Origin: an uncultured bacterium
GTDB lineage: Bacteria; Calescibacteriota; Calescibacteriia; Calescibacteriales; Calescibacteriaceae
Assembly (NCBI GenBank): GCA_938036315.1
Contig: CALHPK010000010.1
Location: forward strand, 1-58,742
Direction: 5' to 3'
Length of the DNA: 58,742 nucleotides
The translations under genes and the position numbers were made by a program. Positions within the stretch are counted from its first letter, which is position 1. Each line of letters starts with the position of its first letter. The notes beneath the pieces were generated by a model. That model had not been told where the DNA came from. It did no database searches and was given only the letters and a program-made list of their open reading frames with translations. Positions 41,725 to 49,500 of the stretch are shown here, in pieces.

Positions 41725-41764
41725 GATATTACAATTTTGCTTATGATATTACAATTTTACTTTT
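41725..41764. repeat. 20-bp tandem duplication upstream of folC
   Basis: GATATTACAATTTTGCTTAT at 41725 is followed by a near copy at 41745. It touches the folC start region and fills most of the gap to leuB. Confidence 0.8.
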
Positions 41765-41793
41765 TTGATCTCAATTTTATTTTATTTTGCTCT

Positions 41794-42870
41794 TTATAAT
41801 ATAGCTTTTAGATTTTTGATCACATAATCCCCGAACTCAGATGTTGAAACTATTTTTGTGCTCCCATATTTCATATCTTGAGTCCTTATTCCTTGATTTA
41901 AAGTTTCATAAACAGCCTTTTCTATGGCGGAAGCGAACTTTTCCATCTTGAAAGAATATCTCAGTAGCATAGCAGCAGAGAGTATCGATGCGACAGGATT
42001 TGCTATCCCCTTCCCAGCTATATCCGGGGCGGATCCGTGTACGGGTTCATACAATCCAAATTGAAGATTTTCTCCACCTAAGCTTGCAGATGGACACAGT
42101 CCTAAAGATCCTAAGATTCCACCTCCCTCATCCGATAAAATATCTCCAAATAGATTTGGAGCCAAAATAACATCAAACCTTGCTGGATTTAGAACGATGT
42201 AAAGCGCGGCAGCATCTACATATATGTGTTCTAGCTCAACATCTGGATAGGCTTTTGCTACATCTGAAACGACTTGCCTCCAGAAAGCATATACTTCAAG
42301 AACATTCGCCTTATCTATTGAGGATACTCTCTTCCTACGGGTTTTAGCAATCTCAAATGCAAGACGTGCTATCCTTTCAATCTCTGTTCTTTTATAGTAA
42401 GCAGTGTTGAAAGCTTCATCTTGTCTTATCTCGCGCGGATTACCATAATATATATCAGATGATAATTCCCTAAGAACAATAAAATCAACATCCATTAAAA
42501 ATCTCTGTTTTAAAGGAGAAATGAATTCGACACCTGGCAACACTTTTACTGGCCTTATGTTCGCCCAGAGTTCCAGAGATTTTCTAATTTTTAAAAGTCC
42601 GGCTTCGGGTCTTTTATCAATTGGCAGATTATCCCATTTTGGACCTCCGACCGCCCCTAAAAGAACCGCATCGGATTTTTTAGCCTTCTCAATAACTCTA
42701 TCTGCTATAGGATTCCCATATTTATCTATTGAAGCTCCGCCGATAAGTTCAAAATCAAATTCGAATTTCTCACCACAGATTTTTGATACTGTATCAAGAA
42801 TTTTTACTGCTTCTTGAGTTACCTCCTGACCTATTCCATCCCCAGGCAGAACTAATATCGTTCTTGGCAT
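41794..42870 (-). CDS. leuB: 3-isopropylmalate dehydrogenase
   Basis: 358 residues. 'VLPGDGIGQEVTQEAVKILD', 'LLGAVGGPKWDNLPIDKRPE' (characteristic of LeuB rather than isocitrate dehydrogenase), 'LRKSLELWANIRPVK'-like 'IRKSLELWANIRPVKVLPG', the catalytic 'YYKRTEIERIAR' and 'VDAAALYIVLNPARFDVILA' with 'FGDILSDEGG', then 'EPVHGSAPDIAGKGIANP'. It catalyses NAD-dependent oxidative decarboxylation in leucine synthesis. No leuA, leuC or leuD is adjacent. Confidence 0.95.
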   Translation of the reverse strand: MPRTILVLPGDGIGQEVTQEAVKILDTVSKICGEKFEFDFELIGGASIDKYGNPIADRVIEKAKKSDAVLLGAVGGPKWDNLPIDKRPEAGLLKIRKSLELWANIRPVKVLPGVEFISPLKQRFLMDVDFIVLRELSSDIYYGNPREIRQDEAFNTAYYKRTEIERIARLAFEIAKTRRKRVSSIDKANVLEVYAFWRQVVSDVAKAYPDVELEHIYVDAAALYIVLNPARFDVILAPNLFGDILSDEGGGILGSLGLCPSASLGGENLQFGLYEPVHGSAPDIAGKGIANPVASILSAAMLLRYSFKMEKFASAIEKAVYETLNQGIRTQDMKYGSTKIVSTSEFGDYVIKNLKAIL

Positions 42871-43238
42871 ACATAAAAGATTACCTATGGAAATCAGCTG
42901 AGTGTTTTTACAAATAGATTAACACTCTTAAGAAGCAATTACAAGGAGTGGAAGATTTTAAAGTTGAGAAAATCCTAAAAAATTGAGAAAATCCTAATAA
43001 GAAATAAGAAAATCAATTCACTCTCAGTAAGCAAATTTAAGATATCATGATTTAGTAACTGATAAAGAGTGCAAAGGAATACTCAGGCCGGATTTCAACC
43101 TGGATTTCAACCCGATTTCAAATTGAAGATACAGAATATAGCTAAAACACTACAACCGCAATTGTATTGCTGAATGAACTTGACCGTATCTAAAAATTTT
43201 GTAAACCTTTTAGAGATTTTTACATTAATATGTGAAGT
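42871..43238. other. 368-bp gap with small duplications, no gene seen
   Basis: On the leuB side GAGTGTT/AACACTC (42900-42928) can form a hairpin in the leuB leader. TTGAGAAAATCCTAA is duplicated at 42964-42997 and GGATTTCAACC is duplicated, with a third partial copy, at 43090-43125. No reading frame of convincing content is present. Confidence 0.6.
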
Positions 43239-44840
43239 ATGAGGAAGAAGCTACCAATAGGAATTCAGAGCTTCCTGAAGATAAGAGAGGATAACTTCTA
43301 TTATGTGGATAAAACTCACTTTGTAAAAAAACTTGTCGATGAAGGAGGAGGATACTATTTTCTATCAAGACCAAGAAGATTTGGTAAATCTCTTTTTTTG
43401 GATACTCTCAGACAAGCTTTCTTGGGAAAAAGAGAACTTTTTGAAGGTTTATACCTGGAGAAAAACTGGGATTGGTCTCAGGTGTATCCCGTGATACGTA
43501 TAAGCTTTGGGGAGGGGGTGATTGAGACGGTGGAGGTTTTGGACAAAACCATAGCATCATTGCTTTCAAGATGTGCATCAGAATATAAAGTGAAATTAGA
43601 AGAGGAACTGCTCAATCTAAGGTTTATGGAGCTTATAATGAAGGTTTCAAAAGAGCACAACCAAAAAGTAGTAGTTCTAATAGATGAGTATGACAAACCC
43701 ATTTTGGATAGAATTGAAGAAAAGGAGATAGCGATAAAGATAAGAGATAAGCTTAAGAACTTTTATGCGGTGCTGAAGGATGCTGACCCGTATCTTAAGC
43801 TTGTGTTTATAACAGGGGTGTCAAAGTTCTCAAAAGTATCACTGTTTTCAGGATTGAATCAGCTACAGGATATAACACTAAATCCGGAGTATGCGACAAT
43901 CTGCGGATACACAGAAGAAGAACTTGTCAAAACTTTTGCGGAGGAGATAAAGAGCGAAAAGGAACTTGAGAATATAAGGTTGTGGTATAATGGATACAGC
44001 TGGTGTGGACAGAAAGTCTACAATCCCTTTGACATACTCTTGTATTTTTCTGAAAGACAGTTCAAACCTTACTGGTTTGAGACAGGAACTCCGACTTTTC
44101 TGATAAAGCTTTTGCTTGAGAAAAATTTCTTCATTCCCAGAATGGAGAATATGGAAGTCAGCGAGAGACTTGTCAGCTCCTTTGATGTTGATTTTGTAGA
44201 ACCTGAAAATCTTCTTTTCCAGACAGGATATCTAACCGTGAAGGAATGGTCACAAGAACCTGAGGGAGTAAGATATACTCTTACCTTTCCCAACAGAGAA
44301 GTCAAGATAAGCTTTTTAAATTATCTTCTATATTTTATCTTAAGAGGCAAGGAAGAGGGAGTAAAGGATAAGATAAAGCATTTTTTGAGGGAGGGGGATA
44401 TAGAGGGGCTGAGAGAGGCTTTATTTTCGCTTTTTGCAGGGATTCCGTATGATTGGTATAGGAAGGCGGAGTTAGGGAGGTATGAAGGATTTTATGCTTC
44501 GATACTTTATTCATATTTTTGTGCGATAGGGGCGGAGGTAAGACCTGAGGATATAACATCTGAAGGCAGGATAGACCTTACGGTGATCTACTATGACAAG
44601 GTGTATATATTTGAATTCAAGGTTGTGGGGAATGGGGTTGATAAAAAAAGAGGCAAAGTGGGGGGGAAGAGGAAGGTAAAATCAGCGAAGAAGTTATCAG
44701 CGCTACAGCAGATAAAGGAAAGGAGATACTGGGAGAAATACACTGATTTTGAAGAAATTTACATAGTAGGAGTTGAATTCAGCAAGAAAAAAAGAAACAT
44801 CTTGAATTTTGAGTGGGAAAAGCTAAATCTGAAAAATTGA
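43239..44840 (+). CDS. AAA-ATPase-like / PD-(D/E)XK nuclease family protein
   Basis: 533 residues of the widespread AAA_ATPase-like plus PD-(D/E)XK superfamily 9 type. N-terminus: 'LPIGIQSFLKIREDNFYYVD' and a P-loop variant 'FLSRPRRFGKSLFLDTLRQA' (about 37-57), then 'KVVVLIDEYDKPILDRI' (Walker B) and 'VFITGVSKFSKVSLFSGLNQ'. C-terminus: 'EGRIDLTVIYYDKVYIFEFK' (about 448-467), the D...ExK nuclease core. Members are often multi-copy; their function is not settled (mobile-element or defence links are proposed). A second copy begins at 58684. Its last 26 bp recur at 46461. Confidence 0.88.
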   Translation: MRKKLPIGIQSFLKIREDNFYYVDKTHFVKKLVDEGGGYYFLSRPRRFGKSLFLDTLRQAFLGKRELFEGLYLEKNWDWSQVYPVIRISFGEGVIETVEVLDKTIASLLSRCASEYKVKLEEELLNLRFMELIMKVSKEHNQKVVVLIDEYDKPILDRIEEKEIAIKIRDKLKNFYAVLKDADPYLKLVFITGVSKFSKVSLFSGLNQLQDITLNPEYATICGYTEEELVKTFAEEIKSEKELENIRLWYNGYSWCGQKVYNPFDILLYFSERQFKPYWFETGTPTFLIKLLLEKNFFIPRMENMEVSERLVSSFDVDFVEPENLLFQTGYLTVKEWSQEPEGVRYTLTFPNREVKISFLNYLLYFILRGKEEGVKDKIKHFLREGDIEGLREALFSLFAGIPYDWYRKAELGRYEGFYASILYSYFCAIGAEVRPEDITSEGRIDLTVIYYDKVYIFEFKVVGNGVDKKRGKVGGKRKVKSAKKLSALQQIKERRYWEKYTDFEEIYIVGVEFSKKKRNILNFEWEKLNLKN

Positions 44841-44841
44841 G
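44816..44841. repeat. 26-bp direct repeat, copy 1 (end of nuclease gene)
   Basis: The 26 bp starting GGAAAAGCTAAATCTG, which encode the last residues and stop of the ATPase/nuclease protein, are found unchanged at 46461-46486. Confidence 0.9.
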
Positions 44842-44937
44842 CACTTCACTCTGTAGAAATAAGTATTTGTTACATCATAATAGAATAAAGTATTATTCTT
44901 TGATACTCCAACATTTTTAGATATTTGGGAATGGATT

Positions 44938-45171
44938 TTATAGCAATTGCTTTCCGTAGATGTCTAAGGCATAATATAAGTTTTGCAAGCTGTCGAGGTA
45001 GTAATCCAATCTTAACCTTTCATAATACGATTTCATGGATTCCGCAGATAAATATTCTATTTTTATTCTTTTATATTTAGGTTGTATAATTTTACCGTTG
45101 TGGAATTTTCTTACATATTCGATGAATTTATGCTTTACCTTTACATCTCTCCCATAGGTTTCCATCTTCAT
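44938..45171 (-). CDS. small hypothetical protein, doubtful
   Basis: 77 residues, rich in Tyr, Lys and Leu ('YYERLRLDYYLDSLQNLYYA'). The composition is more protein-like than that of the opposite-strand frame, but no ribosome binding site precedes the start and I recognise no family. It lies in the segment bounded by the 26-bp direct repeats and could be a gene remnant. Confidence 0.3.
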   Translation of the reverse strand: MKMETYGRDVKVKHKFIEYVRKFHNGKIIQPKYKRIKIEYLSAESMKSYYERLRLDYYLDSLQNLYYALDIYGKQLL

Positions 45172-45211
45172 AAGGGGGTTCTGTTTTTGGTTTTCAATTT
45201 TCTTATAAACA

Positions 45212-45231
45212 TAGTGATGAATTCATCACTA
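45212..45231. promoter_or_regulatory. perfect 20-bp palindrome
   Basis: TAGTGATGAATTCATCACTA is its own reverse complement. It lies in the 280-bp gap between the doubtful 77-aa frame and the methyltransferase gene, otherwise empty and AT-rich. It could be a dimeric regulator site or a small hairpin. Confidence 0.5.
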
Positions 45232-45454
45232 CAAAATAAAAAAAAGCAAGCTTTTCTAGAAAACAAAGAAATTTTACTTTCACCAATGTCTAAAATATAG
45301 GTAAAATAAGGTTTTTCTTAAACATCTTTTATTTATTAAAGCTTTTTACATAAAGCTATGATGTAATGATAAAATTAGTAAAAATTTAGGCATACAAAAA
45401 GGCTCAAGAAGATAAATATTTTTCCGATAAGATACTGTAAGAATTTATATTTTT

Positions 45455-46207
45455 ATGAATATCGCTGACTATATCTCACAGATTTCTTTTCGTTTCATTG
45501 AACCTTTCATACCTTTGACTAAAGAACTATTTGACAGAATCATACATCCCCTTGGTAAATTAGGATTCTCTCTGTCGGAGATAGAAATTGCCAATACTAA
45601 ACTCCCTTATGGAGAGGGAGAGATGAGAAATAGATTATATGAACTTTGTAATATTCCCAAAATGTCAACATATGCAATAGGTGCAATAATAAATATGATA
45701 GTATCTCAACTAAAGGATGGGCAAGCATTTGTTAATGTTGGCGTATGGCACGGTTTTACTTTTTTAGCAGGTATAAAGGAAAATGCTGACAAAAAATGTA
45801 TAGGCATTGACAATTTTTCAGAGTTTACAAATACTGAATTTGGTGACCCAAGGAAGAATTTCTTAGAAAGATTTTCTAAATATAGATCTCACAATCACTA
45901 CTTTTATGAGATGGATTATATAGAATATTTTTCTAAAGTGCATAATGAATTTATCGGATTTTATATTTATGATGGAAGTCACACTTATGAAGATCAATTG
46001 ATGGGACTACGTATAGCAGAACCATTTTTTGTAGAAGGTTGTATTATACTGATAGATGATACAAATGTACCTATTGTTAGATCAGCTACACAAGAATTCA
46101 TATCAAAAAGTTCAAATAAATATCAAATTATTGCTGATAAAAATACAGCTCACAACGGGCATCCTACTTTCTGGAATGGTATAATGGTTCTACAAAAGAT
46201 AAAATAA
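45455..46207 (+). CDS. class I SAM-dependent methyltransferase (Methyltransf_24-like)
   Basis: 250 residues. Motif I-like 'QAFVNVGVWHGFTFLAGIKE' (about 91-110), 'KCIGIDNFSE', and 'IGFYIYDGSHTYEDQLMGLR' (about 168-187, with the Asp/His of small O-methyltransferases of the Methyltransf_24 group), then 'CIILIDDTNVPIVRSATQEF'. Such enzymes often modify sugars or small metabolites. No signal peptide or partner gene is visible. It is the only solid gene in the 1.6-kb segment between the 26-bp repeats. Confidence 0.7.
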   Translation: MNIADYISQISFRFIEPFIPLTKELFDRIIHPLGKLGFSLSEIEIANTKLPYGEGEMRNRLYELCNIPKMSTYAIGAIINMIVSQLKDGQAFVNVGVWHGFTFLAGIKENADKKCIGIDNFSEFTNTEFGDPRKNFLERFSKYRSHNHYFYEMDYIEYFSKVHNEFIGFYIYDGSHTYEDQLMGLRIAEPFFVEGCIILIDDTNVPIVRSATQEFISKSSNKYQIIADKNTAHNGHPTFWNGIMVLQKIK

Positions 46208-46315
46208 CAGCCCACCGGCTTAGATGTCCAATAAAAATTTTAAACTTTTCTCTATTCCGGATATATATCCTCTCTTTACCTTTCATATAAGAATTTTTTG
46301 TATCATATTTTCTAT

Positions 46316-46471
46316 ATGGCTAATATAAGGCAGATTATAGAGCAAACAACTCTATCTGCTCTCAATCACTATGCAAGAAGTTTTGTTAGTTTCGCTTTGA
46401 AGAGGAAATTGTATGGAGTGATAGCCACGAGAAGGAACACCATGGTCGTTCACAACTGCTGGAAAAGCTAA
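46316..46471 (+). other. 51-codon ORF ending in a VVHNC motif, possible remnant
   Basis: From ATG 46316 the frame gives 'MANIRQIIEQTTLSALNHYA', later 'LYGVIATRRNTMVVHNC', and stops at 46471 inside the second 26-bp repeat. No ribosome binding site is evident. The end 'VVHNC' resembles an intein C-terminal splice junction (His-Asn-Cys), but the rest is too short and unlike an intein. It is probably the truncated edge of a lost gene joined to the 3' end of a nuclease-gene copy. Confidence 0.35.
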
Positions 46472-46486
46472 ATCTGAAAAATTGAG
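46461..46486. repeat. 26-bp direct repeat, copy 2
   Basis: Identical to 44816-44841 (end of the ATPase/nuclease gene), but here not preceded by any other part of that gene. It marks a recombination junction. Confidence 0.9.
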
Positions 46487-46547
46487 GAAACAATTTTTAG
46501 CTAATAATTAATATAGTATATACTCTTATAAAAAGGAGGAAACCTCG

Positions 46548-49500
46548 GTGCTTAGCAAAGGTCTTGCAGACGGCTTTTATATCCCAAAAAAGAGGCTCTT
46601 ATTTCTTCTTTCTCTCCCGATTATCCTATTGGGATGCGCAAGGGGATGCGGAGGAGTACCCCAAAAAATAGTACAAGAACAGAATGAAATACTGATAAGT
46701 GGGATTGTGAAAAATAGCGAAGATGAAGCCCCCGTTGAGTCAGCAATCGTTTCTGTAAAAGTAGATCTGAACAATAATGGCTTCTTTGAACCGGAAGAAA
46801 CATTTATAGATACCACAAGAAAAAATGGGTTCTTTGCCGTGAGAATTCCGATTATAGACAAACCTGCATCCGAAAAGACAATCACTGAAAAAGTTATAAC
46901 CACAAGAATTATCACAGGAAGGGTTCTTATCTCCGTTAGCAAAGAAGGGTATGCTCATAACTCCTTCAATACTGATGTGGGAAATTTTGCAGGAGAGATA
47001 AAAATATCACCAGCAAAAACAGCAGTTGATGAAGATGTTTCTGATGGCATTCAGTTTACATTGACAAGACAAAGAAATTCCCTTGCTCCAAAACTTTATG
47101 GTGGTAAAAATGCTGTTATGAAAAGAATAACAGCAAAGTCAGAAGGTGAGGAAATTCTTGCAACTGTGGATATTTCTCCAGATGATGTTCCCAAAGGGGT
47201 TCAAAGAGTATCGGGTGAAGCTACTTATATAGATCCCATATCGAATCCAGAACTTATGCCCGGGGGGTTTGCCGCTCGTCTCCAGGAAGGAATTATTACG
47301 CTGAGTTCAGCTGGAGTTGTATCCGCTGAGATTTACGATCAGAATGGAAACCCTATAAAAGCAAAAGCAAAGGTAAAGGTAGCAGTTCCAGAAAGTGCTT
47401 ATCACACCCTTTATGACTATGTAGAGGAAACCACAGATAAAGTCGAAGTCCCTTTTTGGCACTTTAATGAATTTGATGGAACATGGCGCCAGAGTGATAA
47501 ACTTGGGATCTTGGTAGATGAGAACGGACAGGTGATAACGCCGGTAAGACTTGCAAAAATAGTCACAGGAAAAGAGAAAACAAAACTCTACACCGAAACG
47601 GAAGTTTCTCATTTCTCAGCGTGGAATGTCGACTACCCTGTTGATACACACGCTTCTGTGATGGGCAGAATAGTTGATTCAGAGGGCAACGGTATTCCAG
47701 GACTTCACATTCAAACTATGGGTAATACATACGGAGGATTAGGAGATTGGAAAGGTACATATACAGATTCCAACGGCGTATTTGGAGTTGATGTGAAAAG
47801 GAGTGAGTCCCAGCAGCCACAGCAGCCATCTATCCCCTTTGAAAATGACTGCGTATGGGAAGTTAATCCAGATACTGTGAAGAAGATGTGCCCAGAAATT
47901 CTTGATTCGTGGTGGAATACCTTAAATCGAGATTTCGAAAGTATAAAAAGAGCGTTTGAACAGTCTTATAAAAATAAATGGATAGATCAAGCTACTTATG
48001 ATCTTGCAAAAGTTCACCTTGATAGAGCCCGAGAAAGCCTTGAAAGAGCAGACTTTAAGGGCGCAAAGGATAGTATAAACAAAGCTATCAATACTATAGG
48101 ATGGAGCGGAAGAGCTGCTGACCAAATATTTTGGGAAAGACTAGCAACATTGCAAGATGAGGCCACAAACTTCCTCAAAGACCAAATTATAGGAACACTG
48201 CAAGGACTTGCTCTTCAGACCATACCCGGATCAAATTGTTATGGCAAAATTTCACAGAGTACGCTGAACTTCATCATAGAAAATATAAAATTACTTTTCA
48301 ATGAGCAGTTGGCAAAAAGTCTCGATGAAGGTGCCATTGTAGGCACTGCACAAATAACATTAGCCCAGCTTCAAAATCTAGCCTCAACTCTGGCTGATGA
48401 AGATCTCATCAAATGCTTTGAAGATATTACAGCAAAATTAGAGGGTGGAATTTCAATTGGACCATTTGAGTGGAATAACAAGTTGAAAGTCAGTAAGTCA
48501 GCAGGTCCAATTTTCGTAGCTCAGACAGCTGCACTCTTTTTAGATCAGATTATGCAATCTTGGCTTGAGCGCGGAGAGTGGAAGCAAGCTAAAGCCTATG
48601 AAACAGTCGTGGACTCTGTTAATTCATATATGCAGAGTGTCGGAGCCACCCTAAGAAAAATTAAAGAAGCTGGAGTAGATGTGGGACAGTGCGCTGAGCT
48701 ACTTTATAGCACAAGATCCTGCAGACAAGGGGGAGGAAGTCCAGCCCCCCATTTCACTGCTCCCCCTTCCCCATCACTTCCATCTCGTACCCCTCTGAAG
48801 CCAAAATCTACCAACCCCGAAGAAGTAGCTACAGTTCTGCAGAGCATAATCGTTGAATTCCTTAAGATTTCCTATAATATCTTAGATGTAAAACTCAAAT
48901 TCATGAATCTCTCAGGAGGAGCAGAATTTTACTCCAACTGGGCAATGCCATCAACTTCAGCTAACACATCCTTCTCAAAAGTTTCACCACCTGACATAAA
49001 TAGAGGAGGAGCAGAAAGATCAAGAATATTGATAAATGGACGTTCAATAGATAAACTCCCAGTGACAACAACAGTCTCAAATACAGGTATTGACTGGAAC
49101 AATTTCGGCTCTCCTATACTCGGCTCAACAAGACACGAAGAGCTTTACCGTAGCTCAGATCTTATCAAAAATCCATCAAGATGGATAGGAGAGTTAGTAC
49201 TCAACATAAAAACATCAAAGGTTTCAGGAAGATTAATGTGCGGAGGAGGTGGAAAAATACCCTGTTCAAATTTACCACTGGTGATCAAGGGACAACTTTC
49301 ATCAGTTCCTACCACAACCAACGAAAAAGGTGAATTTGAAGTTTCAATACCACCAGGTAAAGTATGCCTGCATTCACATTTCATAACGGTAAAATGCTTT
49401 GAAATTAAGGGGGATACGAATCTTGGTGATATTGTGATTTCAAAAAATCTCCAGCCTCGTATCAACTCCTTGTCTATCCCAACTCAAGCTTCCATTGGAG

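Noticed and set aside
42900-42928. Leucine leader attenuator or T-box upstream of leuB
   Set aside because: Only a short stem is visible; no leader peptide with leucine codons and no T-box sequence.
45082-45300. Plus-strand frame of 72 codons opposite 44938-45171
   Set aside because: Very hydrophobic, unbalanced composition, no ribosome binding site; likely the shadow of the opposite strand.
44842-46460. Insertion sequence between the 26-bp repeats
   Set aside because: No transposase, no terminal inverted repeats; the direct repeats are gene sequence and too long for a target duplication.
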